A stretch of DNA of 64,000 nucleotides from Homalodisca vitripennis (GCF_021130785.1 NC_060213.1:118983001-119047000), one strand, 5' to 3'. Shown: positions 36,611 to 55,317, counted from the first letter of the stretch. Numbers and translations are program-made. The notes: generated by a model not told the origin, from the letters alone.

Positions 36611-39600
36611 ATCTCAGAAGCAGAGCCAAGAGCACTGGTAGCACGGCTCTAGAACCTACCTTGAGAGAATTTCTGACAAATTGATTAATATAAGCCTTCT
36701 GAAGGATTCATAATCAAGGATATAAGTAAATTATACTTATTATAATCTCGATTTTAATGTTCCTTTATATAAATGTTTTGTTATGATTATGTATGATTAG
36801 TTATTTACGGTTAGGTGTAAGAGAGGACTATGTAGTGCTAACCTTATCAACTGCGTACAGGATATTTTGGTTTTCATTTAGGTTAACATAATGCGTAATG
36901 ATGATCCTTAAATATATGTTGATATTGGTTTGTTGGTTTGTGAGAAACAGGTACATAATATTTTCTAACGAAATTCATACAGAATTCTTATCGAACCTAA
37001 CCCATAGTTTTTTACTCCTAGAACTTTGAGGCTTGAAAACATAAATAATGTAATTCAATTATCATGACATGGCTAGAAAATGAAGGAGGAATGTTTAGAT
37101 TCATATAATATAATATCGTCCTGCTGTAATAAATAGTGCGTTTTGCATGGAAAATATGAATTATTATTATATCATTTAACTTTATTGACTTATTACAGCA
37201 AAAGAGGGCGATAAGGTTTAACAGAGAGCGCGATATACCTAGATTATCTTGAGCCATATAACTGCCTGTTCCTGCCTCTCCGCAAACGGTATTTTAAACA
37301 TCGCCAGAAACGTACTTGGATTGAATAATAAGAAATACAGGCTGTCAATTAAGTTTGGAAAGGCCTGCTAGCTGTTAATCTATTACAGATAAAAATATAT
37401 CACTTTTAATCTATCGTTTAATGTAAATTATACTCGTAAAGGAACGTTTTCAAATGACATCCTGGTTTTCTTCACATTAAAGGGACGTCCTTCAGGGAAA
37501 ATCTTGCAAGCAAACGTTGATGTATGTATAAAATTAAATTGTTTTCTGAACAGAAAAATATGCTGCAAACCGGACTTCAAAAGTTCAAGCTGTAGCAAGA
37601 CTTAAATGACACCCTGAATAAACCCACACATTTCTTATTGCCCTAATGTTCGTCCTATTCCCATAGTTAATGCACTTATTAGCACTTTTACCATGAGTCC
37701 CCTAGCAAGTGAAAATTTAATTGCAAACTCTTTAATAACCCTGTTACAATAGGCTCAACTTGATTGGTTCGGGTGTCTAGGTAAGACCAGGGTTGATAAA
37801 GAAACCGAACGGATGCTAAATCCAGTAGCGAAATATTTAATCTTTGAGAGTGAGAGTTGAGAGTTAATATATTCAGCCTGATGAAGATTCTAGGAGATCT
37901 GTGATCGTGAACCACCTAAGCAAGAAGCTGCAAAGTTCAAACTCACCAGGAGCTTTAGATTAAAGCCCAGCGCCAAGTGCTCGTATATGTCAGGAGATGT
38001 TTGATCATGAATCCCTTAAGCAAGGAGATATAAAGTGCAAACTCACCAGGAACTTTAGGCAAAAGTACCGCAACAACTTGTCATGTATGACGAACTGTCG
38101 ATGTTACAGATTTCCACATTAACTGAACTCGGGCTATATTTAGTTTGTCAACTCCACATCACCTCAGACACTTCCCGCTTTCTACCTCTTGTAAAGTAGA
38201 AGGCTCGTTCCGAAGAAAGTCATCTATTGGACTTCATTGTTTTGGCTAAGAAGCTAGATGTCCTGAAAAATCATCTGCTTAAAAGGTAAACATCGTCTTT
38301 ACAAATTAAACTTTTTAGATAAATTTTGTTTGTTCCTTAGTCAGTTTTAGTGTCCGTTGTCACTTTTTATTCATACTCAGTAATCATAATATAGTAGTGT
38401 AAGCCCCGTACGTAACAGGAAAATTGGTAAACATTGCTGAACTGAAAATCATCGCATAAAGTAGGATGAAGCCAAGACATAATCAATGAGAGACATATTT
38501 TCACAATTAAACTAATTGTTTCATACATAACATTAACAAATAATCGATAAGCAATCCTTCTATTGAACTTACAGAACAATTTGGGTGTAGATATCAAAAA
38601 ATAAATTAACTATGATACCTTAGTAAAATGTAACATTTAAACAGTTCTATCGTTAGGGGGAAAGCGTCTAAACTTTTCTCCCATCACGAACATTACGTCC
38701 CTCATGTTTTTGTTTCAGATGACGTGCTACGCTACCACAGAAAGTGTCGATATTTTTTTCTCCCTCGCATTGCACCTTCTATGATGAGTGCGGCATGTGT
38801 CGTTTAGTGCGCCTAATTTTGTTCAATAGTTTTATTATTCTCAATAGCTGGTAAATATTTGAATTATGACGTAAACCTTGTTCTGTTAAGAGGTTTGACG
38901 TTGGTTGTTTTATGGCTAGTTTATTGATTAGGTTTTAATGTTGTGTATACTTAACAATATATCAAATGTCTTACGTTTGCAGAAGCTTGAAGAAGAAAAT
39001 TGCTACCCTCGAAACCTAGTGTTCTATTTTTATAACATGTACCTGTGGCAAATGTCCGAAATCATGGATATAGTCGTCACGGAGCAGGAGAGCAAGGTGT
39101 TACGACCCGGCTGGGATGGCTGAATGAGATTAAATTTCTCTATAACTTCCTTTTATTGCAGCTTTTTTCAATACTCTTGCCGTAAAATAGCGCTCAACAA
39201 GTGTAATTGCATGATAACTCCTGATACCGATACAAGATAAGCAAGGTAAGGTTTATAGGCAAACGGAATATCACTGAGAATGCTATTTAATAAGACAACT
39301 GTTTTAACCAGTTTCTTTCTCTGCAACTGGTTAAAACATAGGGAAAAATTTCAAGCTGGAAATCCTATTTTTTAATATTAATAATTTTTACTATCTTTGT
39401 GAGTTTGTTTAGTAATATAATATTGATACGTCTTTCAAAATAAAAGCTACTACACTGATTCGTAACTTTCCTCATAAGATATGATTGTGTTCTTCGATAC
39501 AGTTTCAAGAGCAATAAAACTTCTTTACTGTATATTGTATCTTGTACGTAGTGGGCATAAGGAAACTCATATATTTTTGCCAAAGTTCCTTCTTCAAGGT

Positions 39601-40069
39601 AATATTGTATGCCTAGTTATGACAGAATCACTTTATGATACAGAGCTATTGTGACAAACATACCAAAAATGTTGTCCGTTATTTTATTCCTTTATAACTA
39701 TAAAGGATTATTCATATTTCAAAGGTCACATATTTTTGTAATATATTCTATAAATAAATACAGCACTGTTTTAACAAAAATCTATTTAATCACTTACAAT
39801 GAATAAATTTATCATAAAACTGATAACGTAAGTTTAATGAAAAACATTTTAAGATGCATTGTGTACTAATAGTTGTTTACTTATTATTTAAATCTAACTA
39901 TTTATTATTCTGTTATACAGCAACATATATCGTGATATTGTAATAATTTATACACATGATTTATTAAGAGCATTTTGAAAAATACTGTGAGTAATTATTG
40001 TCATTCTAGTATAACCATGATCAATTAAGTTGTGTATTAATGGTATTTAATTAGTTGTAAATTAATGGT
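36611..40069. other. Spacer between block copies, no gene seen
   Basis: Unique, AT-rich sequence apart from the 100-bp repeat pair at 37.9-38.1 kb. Short open frames have no recognisable motifs. Confidence 0.55.
37891..38070. repeat. Two direct repeats at 100-bp spacing
   Basis: Units start at 37,891 and 37,991 and share AGGAGAT, GATC(G/A)TGAA, TTCAAACTCACCAGGAGCTT (first) or TGCAAACTCACCAGGAACTT (second), and TTTAG. They are about 75-80% identical by eye and have no coding frame. Confidence 0.85.
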
Positions 40070-40074
40070 GGATA

Positions 40075-40900
40075 CCTACTCCACCAACTCAAATTTTTAT
40101 TAGCCAAGGTAGTCATCTGCTACAAGATATTATTTAAGGTTTTGACGAGCCTAAGACCACCAACTTGATTGTTTATTATCTAGAGTAGCCATCAGCTGGA
40201 ATTTAATATTTTTAGTTTGGTGTAGTGCTAAAATAGACCTATGCTACAATAAATTATGTTTATTTTTGTGGAGCGCTACTCCACCAACTTGAATTTTTAT
40301 TAGCCAGAGTAGTACTCTATTACTAGGGATTATTTGTAGATTTTGGAGCGCTACTCCACCAACTTGATTGTTTATTAGCCAGAGTAGTACTCTGTTACTA
40401 GGGATTATTTTTAGATTTTGGAGCGCTACTCCTCCAACTTGATTGTTTATTAGCCAGAGTAGTACTCTGTTACTAGGGATTATTTTTAGATTTTGGAGCG
40501 CTACTCCACCAACTTAATTGTTTATTAGCCAGAGTAGTACTCTGTTACTAGGGATTATTTTTAGATTTTGGAGCGCTACTCCACCAACTTGATTGTTTAT
40601 TAGCCAGAGTAGTACTCTGTTACTAGGGATTATTTTTAGATTTTGGAGCGCTACTCCACCAACTTGATTGTTTATTAGCCAGAGTAGTACTCTGTTACTA
40701 GGGATTATTTTTAGATTTTGTAGCGCTATCCTCCAACTTGATTGTTTATTAGCCAGAGTATTCCTCTGTTACAAGTTATTATTTTTAGATTTTGGAGCGG
40801 TAATCCACAGACCTATTGCTGACGTAGCAGTTTAGTTCTCTGCTACAAAGTATTACTTTTAGTTTGTATATCGCTACACTCACCAACTCAATTGGTTTAT
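40075..40900. repeat. 75-bp tandem array with two hairpins per unit
   Basis: GAGCGCTACTCC or a close variant starts at 40,271, 40,346, 40,421, 40,496, 40,571, 40,646, 40,721 and 40,795. The spacing is 75 bp for six intervals and then 74. Core units are nearly identical. Units at both edges (40,075-40,270 and 40,795-40,900) are diverged and of irregular length. Each core unit holds GGAG-CGCTA-CTCC and CAGAG-TAGTA-CTCTG, two short inverted repeats with 5-base loops. There is no open frame. Confidence 0.95.
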
Positions 40901-44950
<4,050 letters not shown>

Positions 44951-47900
44951 TACTACACATGATCTGTTAAATTCAATTCAACTTTATCGATAGAATTTTA
45001 AGACAGAAAAACTAATGGATATTAGTTACACATGTATTATCTTACACACTGTAAATTCGCAGAAAATGAAAAAAACAGGTCAATCTAACACATTGCTGCG
45101 CTACATGCACGGCACAATATATAACATTTAATAGGCTCTTTCAATTATTATAACTTGGGAGACCAAGATGGAATTGGCCTATATCCATCGAACTGACCTT
45201 AAAAATATGTATTTATAATTTCAGTACAGTCGGTAGAATGTTTTACGCTTGAAAACAAAGTAAACAAACAAAGGCACTTTTAAATTTCTAATATTATTTA
45301 TTTAGGAATCTATGTACAGAAAATAAGAGAACGGGGGCAAATGGTCCGTGTTGGCTTAGCGAAACAATCTGCACATAATCTGATACAGTATTTACAGTTT
45401 ATTTAAATCCAACCAAATGTGAACAAACCCTTTGTACCAGAGTAACGTGTCATGACCACTGGTGTACCGTTAATCAACTAAGGGACGAGATATAGAGCTT
45501 TACCGCATCAACCGTCTGCTCTAGGACAGATTGGTGGGGTGCTATTAACCTTAATAAGGTGTGACTAGAGGTTTGAAATCAAGAAGTGCGGTTTATAACT
45601 TTATATGAGCACTGAGTCGTACACCAATATAACTCCAATGTCTGAGTTAGGTACAAGTTTTTAGTACAGAATAAATAGTGAGCAATGACTTGGCATGTTG
45701 TGGTAACAGGTAACTGATTTGGTTTCATTTTGTGAAGAATATAATAATTTACTTAATATAACTTTATAACAAAATAAATATGTATAAGTCCATTAAGAAC
45801 ACAAGTTCCCTTCTGAACTTTTCCCCGAACAGGATCCCGCATGCTCGGCAAATTTTACAGGGATTGCCGATTACTTTTTCCACTTAATCGCAATAATACA
45901 ATAAACATTTTCTTACATAATATTAATTCCAATGTTTCCTAATGAAACTAAAATTTTAGTTTATATCTTGAAAAAAGCTGAGTTACAAAAATAATATTCG
46001 CCTCTATCTACTAATTCGATCATTCTATAAATTCTCTCCCTGGCTACTAAAACAGAAATTTAAATTCTGGCTTTTTAAAAATGATGTAAAAAAATTTAAA
46101 TTCCATTTAATATATGTTTTCATTGAAAGAAGAATAAAAAAGTTTGTAACAAGTTCTTGCACTTAATTTTCCCGTACACTTATTTCTGTTGGTTTAATTG
46201 TGATATGACTTTTTAAATGTTATGTGTTAAACAAAAGCACTTAACCTGTCTCCGAATTCCGCTTATCCCCGAATTTAGCAAACTCCCCAATTAGGGGCCT
46301 GGGGGGCGAGCCTAAGGCGAGTTAAATATATATATATATATATAACATGCTCTACATTTATAAACATTGCAATATTTTATGTAATACATTAATTTTAACC
46401 GATCTTCATTTAGCAATGTTACAACCAAGTTTTTTTAAAAAACAACTCACATACATCTATAATTCCTTTCGCACTGGAATGTTACATGATGTTGGCAGAC
46501 AGAAGGCTTTGACACTAAAAGTCAGCTTTCGTCCTTGTTTCACACGTGTAGTATATTAACTCTTTGATCTCATGTTTGTTAGCAGTTGTAATCTGACTTG
46601 CATTTAAATCAAAGAAAGCCGAGTTAATTACTTTAATTCTGTTCAACTCTCTAGTAACTTTATTGCTACACTAAAAAGATGCAATGTCAAGTTTATTAAA
46701 ACTTTTCGTCTTTATTTATCTTTTCCATCCTTTTTTCATTTGAATTTTTGTGTTGAAAAAGTAAATACCATCACTCGACAAGAAGCAAAATATCACTCTA
46801 CGTATGCAGTTATGTTCTATGTCTTATTTTTTATTAATCTGATACAAAGTTTCCTTTTGTAAAGACTGAAATTAATTATTCAACAGAATAATTTTTCCAA
46901 GAGGGGATGCCACCTACCCTATCGGTTCCAAAGGGGATACGTGCGATTAAAAAATAATCTGAAATTCGTACAATGAGTGTTAACATATAAAAAATATAAT
47001 ACTGCACCTCATTTGAAAGTCTCACATATAATTTCAGTCTAACGGGGCCAAAGTTTTACAAAGCGAGTTAATTATTAAGCGATTTATCTCGATGAAAAAA
47101 TGTTGGCATGTACAAAATCCCAATTAAAATATTTTAAATTGACATTGTATACAAAGTACGCATACAGTGTTACTGTAGGCCTACCGCTTTAAATTTTGCT
47201 GTTCAAAGGTGTTAATTTTTAAAATAATTTTTAATTTACAACGCTTCTTATTACTGAACGGACATAGAAAATACAATTACCAATGCCTTAATAAATTTTA
47301 AAGCTGTATAAAAGGAGTTAACCAGTATCAAACATGTATGTATTTGTAGCTATATTCATTGCAGTTAAACTTGTTTTATCTCACATTTAGAATTGGTTAA
47401 AGTGGTTGATACATTTTACTACACATAATACAGCCGAAAATTATTATACACACATAATTTTACATACACATATGCATATAATAATTCGAAATATATCAAA
47501 TATGACTTTTCATTTTCTTTCTTTGTACATAGTATGAATTCCGAATTTTCCGTCAGGTTTTCGCCAAATTTAGCTCTTAGTTTCTTGTTGTAAATTTTAA
47601 CTGTAGGTTCATTATTCTAACTAGTTCGACCCAAGGGAGTAAATTTTGTGATGCAATGTTTTTTAAGCAATGTGTGTATAATAGTTCCTAATAGGGAATT
47701 TATTAACGAAAAATTAATATAAATATAGATATATTTTATATAACATAAAGATTGATCCTAAAATTAGGTTTTCATTTAATTTAGTCAAGAGAAATATAGA
47801 TACAGAATCTAGTGCGAGAATTCCATTTAATTTTATGTATCCGTTCAATATGCAGGTATCCAGGTTGAGCTTCTTCGTCACCGACAGTTTTACATGTCTT

Positions 47901-48132
47901 AGTTAATGTTAATATTAGAGCTGAAAATAAAGATATATCAATTTTAATAATTTGGCACGTTTTAAAACTATAAAAATATATTATTTGTTAAAATATTGTC
48001 TGTTTAGATACTATAAAAAATGTTTTAACAAATAAAATATAATATATACTTAAAAAGATTATATACCTATTGCGTCAGCTCGAGGGTAACATTTCTTTGA
48101 ATTATCTTCTAAAATTGCTTAAATTGCCACCC
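44951..48132. other. AT-rich spacer before block C, no gene seen
   Basis: Short (TA)n at 46,327-46,344. No recognisable coding or repeat structure otherwise. It ends where similarity to block B starts. Confidence 0.55.
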
Positions 48133-49964
48133 CTCATAAATATTCCAGTTTGAGGTCAAACTCAAAACTCAATACGCAAAGAGTTATTTTGTAACAAAAA
48201 GAAATTTTTTATGTTAAATTCTTTATTACACAAACAAAACAAACAAGTTTAATGTTTCCTTTTGTAGAGAATAATATTACATTACTACAGTTTTGTAAGC
48301 TTAAGAAATTACAACACAACCAACAGTAGGAATTTAATCCCATTGCGTCAACTGTGGGACAGTAAGTCAAGTGGGTGAAAGCCTCAATGTTTCTAATTTG
48401 CGTGAGCCGCGACCCGAAATTTACAGTTAACTTTGGCATTGAGGTTGAAATGAGGAAAAGCCTAATTAATTAAAATTGATCACAATGATGTTCATTGAAC
48501 TTTTTCTTATTTTAAAACATAGTAATTTTTTACTGAAATACCGTAAAGCAGAAAATCTGAAAAAAATAAAACATTGGACATAGACTACAACTCTGCGCAA
48601 CCGTTATATTTAAGCTATTATAGGTCAGCATGCCTTTCAGCGCTATAAAGCAACATTTTAATATACGTTAAAATACTATTATTATTTAAATATTAACTCT
48701 ACTCCTCATTGGTAACACTGAATTTGTTAAACGAAATTTGCATTTAGAGTTAGTTAAAATACGAGGTGTATAACATTGGCTATTACGAGACAACACACCA
48801 TCGTATTCCGATCCGTAATAGGGCCTTCAATTTATATCTGTCAATCTTTATAAGATAGCTTCCACGTAACATTATTCCCAATAACTTTATAACCTGAGCT
48901 AAGCCCTCGTTAGCTTACATTAGTTTAAGCATCTAAGATCTAAGAAAGATGGAAACACATTAAAAGCTATTAATTTTAAAATTTCTTGAACTCAACTAAC
49001 TGAAAATACTTTCACTCATTTGAGGGAGTGATTATTATATTATTGAATGTAGAAATATTAGATAGATAATACATTAGAGTGGAAGCTACACGGTCAAAGT
49101 CGATCGCACTGCTGCTTCCCAGAGAGCGCGTAGTTTACCCAAATCTAAGCAAGTAATTGTAAAATTTACCATCTAAAGTTGGTGAAAATGAGGCTTCATG
49201 TTGGAGAGCAAAATATTTTCTTTGCTATAATTTAGTGTTTATAATATTTTTTATTAAATTAAATATTTCAGGATTACCTTAAATTAGAAAAATTTGAAAT
49301 ATAAACTTTAGTATGAATATTTTTGAAACCATTTCTGTATCCGCAAATTTATAACAATCTCTTAGTGGCGGCGTAGAGCAAAAAATTAAATTAAACCTAA
49401 AAGTCTTAAGAAGTCAATAATAGTTTCGTGGAATTATGAAATAAATTTTTATAATATCTTCTCAGCGCACACAATAACACACGCCATATATTTTGATGGT
49501 TAAACTGCTTATGTTTGCGATTTTTTTTGTAATAAAAATCATAATTGCGATTAAATAAATACACGCAAACATCGTTTTTACATATAATAAGGTGTTAGCT
49601 ACTATATAGTTTTGCCTAAAACTAAAAACTGGTGCAAGAGAAAATTTTCAAAAAGTTTAAGTTCTTTGTAAGAATTACAGCATTTTGCGAGTAAAAATGT
49701 ATATTCTTCACGTAAGAGGGCTGAAGCTAAACTTAACATAAGAAACTGAATTAACCTTTCCCATAATAGCTACGTTGAGTGTAAATTTCTAATTTCTATA
49801 ATTATCATTTTAATCCAATATATTACTGCAAGCCCACACTAATAGCCTAAAGAAACAAAAGCACTATACTAATGCAATTTCTGCGTATTTATAATTTTCA
49901 AGCGTATTTTAAAATTAAGTCCAGTAGACCCCTTTGCGCCTGATGAAGGACAAACATATGTGTA

Positions 49965-49986
49965 TGTTTTTTTTTTTTTTTTTTTT
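49965..49986. repeat. Poly-T tract at the site of the B-specific insertion
   Basis: A run of 22 T lies in block C close to where block B is interrupted by the LINE-containing insertion. Block B has only T7 at the matching point (18,729-18,735). Confidence 0.85.
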
Positions 49987-52900
49987 GTATGTTGAGGTAT
50001 CATCATTATACTTCTCCTTTTCTGATGTCCGAAATATGCAAAATACAAATGCATCGTTAGTTTCAAACCTTATCATATTGTGGAATTGACTCTGTTCATG
50101 ATAAGTTAAAATAGGAATAGGGTTTGGTTTTTTATAATTTTAAACCAATATTTTAATTTCAGTTACATGTTATTAATGAATCCACTACTGAAGTAAATTA
50201 TAATTTTTTAACTAATTATAGTTTTAAAAATTACATGTTTTTTTAAGCAATTTCATATAGTTGTTACTTTTTATAAACTCATGCAATATTCTTAAGTTAT
50301 CCTTCATGTACATACTTTAACACGTCATAATGTAACATTTTCCCCAAATACTGTAGTTATGGAATTTTATTCTACTATATATTATTATGTTAACTCGCAA
50401 TATTATTGTCAAGGGCTTACATTGATCAAAGGTGTATTTAATGATAACTAGTATTTTTTTGTAGGATATATCCCAAATTGATTTACAAACAACATACAAT
50501 AATATTAATAAACAAGAAGAAAACAAAAAAGAATGTTATGATTTAAAGTACTAATTAATATATGACAGAGCCACTATACACAGTCGTTAAACACAATGTA
50601 TGGTTGACATGCATAATCTGTCATGTTATGGATATATTAATACGTCCTTTGAGTTAATTATGTTTGATAATACTCGAGATCGAATATTCCGATCAATATG
50701 CAATTTTAAAACGTATATTTTTTCATTTTCAGGCACAAATTGTTTGGTTGTTTAGAATTTACGTTTTTGAAATCAGTGATAAAATCCATTCTATCCTGTA
50801 GTAAAAAGTTCTGTCAGGGATGTCAGGAACAATGAATAGATCAGTTACAGTGTCGCAACTTGTGTTTAATTATAAATCATTAAAAATGATAAGTACGTAA
50901 AACTCTCATTCAACTGTATGTCAGTATGGAATATGTTTTAACTTTATATATTTGATAACTAAGTATATATACTACTCAAGTTAACAACATAGAAGATTAG
51001 TTTACTTATTATATAGCTTTTATCATTCCAGTTATGGTTAAATTATACAACTTGGTGACAAACACATTTTTTTAAGTTTGTAGTCTTCATAGGAATAAAC
51101 GGACATGAAGGAGTAATATAAATATGAATTTCGAAAGATTACCAGACGGTTTAGGTGATTTATGTAGTTGCGATATATTTAGCACCAATAGCGATGGTGC
51201 TTGATGTAGTTAACATGGAACTATTACCTGTATTAGTTACGATGCATGTTACGTCACGGACCATGACAGTCAACCTGTCATTGGTTATAACACAGTCTGT
51301 TCATGTGTTTGTGTGTGTGTGTAATACATTCACAATGGTACAAACAAAACAACAACAATATAGTACCTATTTATGCATACAATTATTTATACATTACTGC
51401 ATTAAAATAGTTTTTATTTTTGAAACTGTGTTTCCAAATTTTAACAACATTGTAAAATAAAATATTAATTAATTAAATTATCAAACAGGAATACTGATTG
51501 GTACATTCTATACAAGTTTTATACGCTACAAAACCTTCTTAAATCCTACCTACAAGATTCTAGGTTAGCCTTTGCAATATTCAATTTTATATTTTAAATG
51601 ATAGTATTTCTTATACTATATGGATTTTGTTTTTTATCTGTTTTTATAACGAAACTATGAAAAGAATTTGATTTAAATTTCTTCCGACTCTTTTTGAATC
51701 TCTTCAGACAGCCTTGATATCCAGATTCCTGGGAGTGATATCTTTGACGTCAGACTCTTCACTAAACGGCAGGTGAACTGTTGCTAAACTCGGCTTTTAA
51801 TTTGAATCAGCCGATCCGTACTTATAAAGATGGAGATCACAATGAAAAATCTGCTGAAAAGTTATTATTAAGTCATCAATGACAATTGTTTTTGACAGTT
51901 TGGTTACATTAGATTTAACAATGGTTTAGTTATACTTAAAGTATTTTTGAAATTACTTTCTAACATCCCATTGAAAAAAATATTCTTTTGAAATTGTATA
52001 AAATGGCTATTTAGTAACTAGAAAGAGTGAAACAATGAACGCTCCTAGAGGCTAAACGTTTAAGTATTTTATACATAAAATATAATAGTATAATAGTAAA
52101 ATATATAAGTATATAAAAACAAACGACAAGAATAAAAACGTTTCAAATATTTAAAATCAAATAAGACACTAACTGTCATTACTTGTGGTCTCGGATACTG
52201 TAAGCCTTGTTTGCATATTATGCACTATAATTTATGTTTTGTCACTGCAGATCCTAAACAGTCTATTAATTATTAGTAGTATTAGTAGTAGTGTAATGTG
52301 AACTATTACATGCAAGTTTACCATGATGGTCCCCGACCAACTTCATTCAGTAGTCCTCCATTTCAATTCGTCTCTTGGCCCATCAAACTTTATTAGCTGT
52401 GTTGTACAGGCTTAAATATGCGTATTTGCTATTAACTCGATCAGTCAAAAACCACTCTGTGCGGGGCTCGGTGAAGTTAAATAATTAATCCACACAGTCA
52501 GTGCTATATCCCATAAAAATAAAAATATTCTGTATATTCTGTAAACAGTAAAAACTTTATTTTCCTTGGAAACGCAAATACTACAATATTACAATATATT
52601 CTTAAAAATAATGGATCCAACTATTGGAAATTCATTATTTCATATGTTGATTACCTTTCGCATGAGACCGGACTCCGCCACAACCTAACCTACTGTCACT
52701 GCCCCGTCTTACACCTCATTTGTCACTTGTCACGAGGCAATACATTATCTGTCTGCGGCTGAGGGAATATTTATTCTGTTAAAAATTGCCATATATTCTT
52801 GATTTAAAAACATAAAACTATCAAACAAGTATTGTAGTTAAAAGTAACAACCCTTACATTCATGTACATAAAGTTAAAATTGACATACATTTTTGCAAAA

Positions 52901-54021
52901 ATAATATTTAAACAAACAATATTTAATTGACACGTATTATTATTGCAGTGTATTGTTTTAATCAATAATTAAAATCTAATAAGAAACGAGCTTGTAAATT
53001 TAATCATTTTCTTGTTATCAATCCATTCACAGCTCAAAACATATATACGTATACACATGTGACATATGTATATGAACGTAAAGCATTTACAAACAAGTAA
53101 TTAAATAATAAAACATGTTTAATTATAATATAAGTGTCTTCAGTGTTATTATAAAATTCACAATAATAAGTTAAAGAATAATCTAAAACAATATTTATGT
53201 CTTCTACTGACATTCTTACATTAAAGTTTATTCCTGCAATGGTATGGACCTGATGTACTTCATTTGTATTTAAAGGTTTAAATAAATATTTATTAAATTT
53301 TAAATTAATTCTCGTGCGGTCAGTAACACTGAAAAACTTCGAATAATTCATCAAAACTCTAAACCGTTTAACGCATTAAGATGTATTAATTCTTAAAACA
53401 TAACAAATATTTTAAGAATATAGGCTATAAAAATACTTTAGACCTTCAAATTCACTAAGAACTGTACCACTAAATTGAATTCAATTGCACGAATAAAATT
53501 ATCAGAAAGAAAACTGGTGAAATGGAGTTTACGCGAAATCTCCCCCACAGTTGTTAAATCAAGCCGCAGTCCTCTGGGGCTTCAAGTTTAACAAACACCA
53601 GCAAGTAAAAACTACTCTCTTCAACAAAAACATTGTACCTTATAATTAATATAATCCATCTCATTATCGCGCTTTATTCTCTTGTATGCACAAAACGAGA
53701 TTTAGGGCATATTTCACAACATGCTAAAACTATGTCACTTATTACGTTATTATAATTACAAATAGTCATTATATTACGTAGTGATCAACGTTTCTACGTG
53801 TTAGTTCTATTGAATCCAGAATTATTATTATTGTGGTTTGCTTAATTAGGTTTGCTGCGGACTAATTAATAAAATAAAAGAGTTCTATCAGACTCGGAAT
53901 GCTCAATGAATCTTGTTTTGTTTGTATCTTAAGTACAAGAAGAAATAAAGAAAAATGTGGACAGTAAGAGCAAGTGTATGTAGAAAGAAAAGTATTTGAA
54001 TAGAGGAATGATGTCACTCAC

Positions 54022-54137
54022 CGAAGGCGTTTTCGTTTGTCACACGCACAACACGGCTGAGATGTCTCATCTCCCCAAAATACTCATACAGGGTTGAAAC
54101 AGCATCTTTATATACGCGGAAGAGCACCAGAAGACGT
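54022..54137 (-). other. Candidate duplicated exon (block C copy)
   Basis: The 116-bp match to 26,191-26,306 is free of indels, again ending GCCTTCG before GTGAGT. In the shared frame it reads RLLVLFRVYKD…STLYEYFGEMRHLSRVVRV…ENAFG. The flank before it also ends in CAG (ACCAG). The longer frame open in block B is broken here by a one-base insertion and stops. I do not recognise the product. Conservation of frame and donor across the duplication is suggestive, but the sample is two sequences. Confidence 0.3.
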
Positions 54138-54532
54138 CTGGTAGACGAAAATAAATCTTAAGTAATTCAAGCTTTCTCAAGTGCTTCGGATTGTATAAAA
54201 TTCGCCATCCCGAGCTAGTTCAATATTTCACGGACATACTGGTCTTGTAAAACGTTAATTGGTGTGTGTCGGTGACAATTCCTTTTCCCCAGCTCAGGGT
54301 TGTGAGAATTTACCCTTCATCCGTATCCTCTAGGATGCATGATCCGGACTACCCCTAAAAGAAAGCTATTGACCTCAGCGTGCAATGTGTTAAAATTTAA
54401 AAAGGCGGAAAAATGGCTGTAAATGATTTATACACGAGGTGAGTATAACCGGGCGCCATACCCTCCCTTCAGTGTAGTGGAGTGGAAAGAGCGTGACAGT
54501 GTAATTGCGATTGAGAGGTACAGCCTCAGTCT

Positions 54533-55317
54533 TAGTGATGGGAGAATCAAATACTTTAAACAATTGAATTCGGTGTACTCAAAAGTACATTTGAATTCGA
54601 ATATGTATTCGTGTACCTGTATTTGAATACTTTGTCTGCGTTAAGTATTTAAAACAGACAAATCAAGACTTGTCATTCTTCCTTCTCGCAATCCACATAT
54701 TATATGGAATTGTACATGCCAAAAAGGTGAGATAATCTTTTGCTTTTTTATGCCTCCTACAATCATGCCATAGTTATAATTTATGAATTCCAGAAAAAAA
54801 ATTATCTGTTTACTTGCTACTTCAGTCCCGTCTAAAAGTTTCTATTCTACTGCAGGTTTTGTTACGAATAATCAAAGAAATAAACTAAAGCCAAAAAACC
54901 TGATTCATATATTGTTTTCCCACATCAAGAAATAAATGTAATTTTTTATGTATCGTTTACAAATGTCTTTTTCATTAAACAATTGTATAATTAAGGATAT
55001 ATTCAAGTTTTCAATTTTGTAAGTATTTATTCTATATTATGAAACTCCCTTTAATTAATCTTTATAGTGCCAAAATATATACGTATATTCTTCTTATTCC
55101 CCCAATGAATTCTTGTATAGTAATTAGAATACAGATCTTGAATATTTTATTTGCGCAGTGTTATTATAAATAAGCGAATACTCAAGGATTTATTCAATCC
55201 TTTCACAGAAAGATTATTAATTTCAAAAGTATTCTAATTCATTTTGATTTATTGGAGTACTCGAGCTGTATACTATATACTATTTGACTCTGTATTCGAT
55301 TCTTCCATCATTCACTA
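54533..55317. mobile_element. Non-autonomous hAT-like DNA transposon (785 bp)
   Basis: The left end is TAGTGATGGGAGAATCAAAT. The right end is the inverted relative, reading TAGTGAATGATGGAAGAATC on the minus strand, with a 3-4 base offset. Terminal TAGTG fits the hAT end consensus YARNG. The 8-bp flanks CTCAGTCT (54,525-54,532) and CTCAGTTT (55,318-55,325) match at 7 of 8 positions, as expected for a hAT target-site duplication. The interior is AT-rich with no transposase frame, so it would have relied on a transposase encoded elsewhere. It is absent from block B. Confidence 0.82.

Noticed and set aside
40075..40900. CRISPR-like array appearance
   Set aside because: The unit is repeated whole with no variable spacers, and the setting is eukaryotic; it is a tandem minisatellite.
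53034..53354. 106-residue minus-strand frame
   Set aside because: No recognisable domain; AT-rich chance frame not conserved in block B or at 5.7-7.3 kb.
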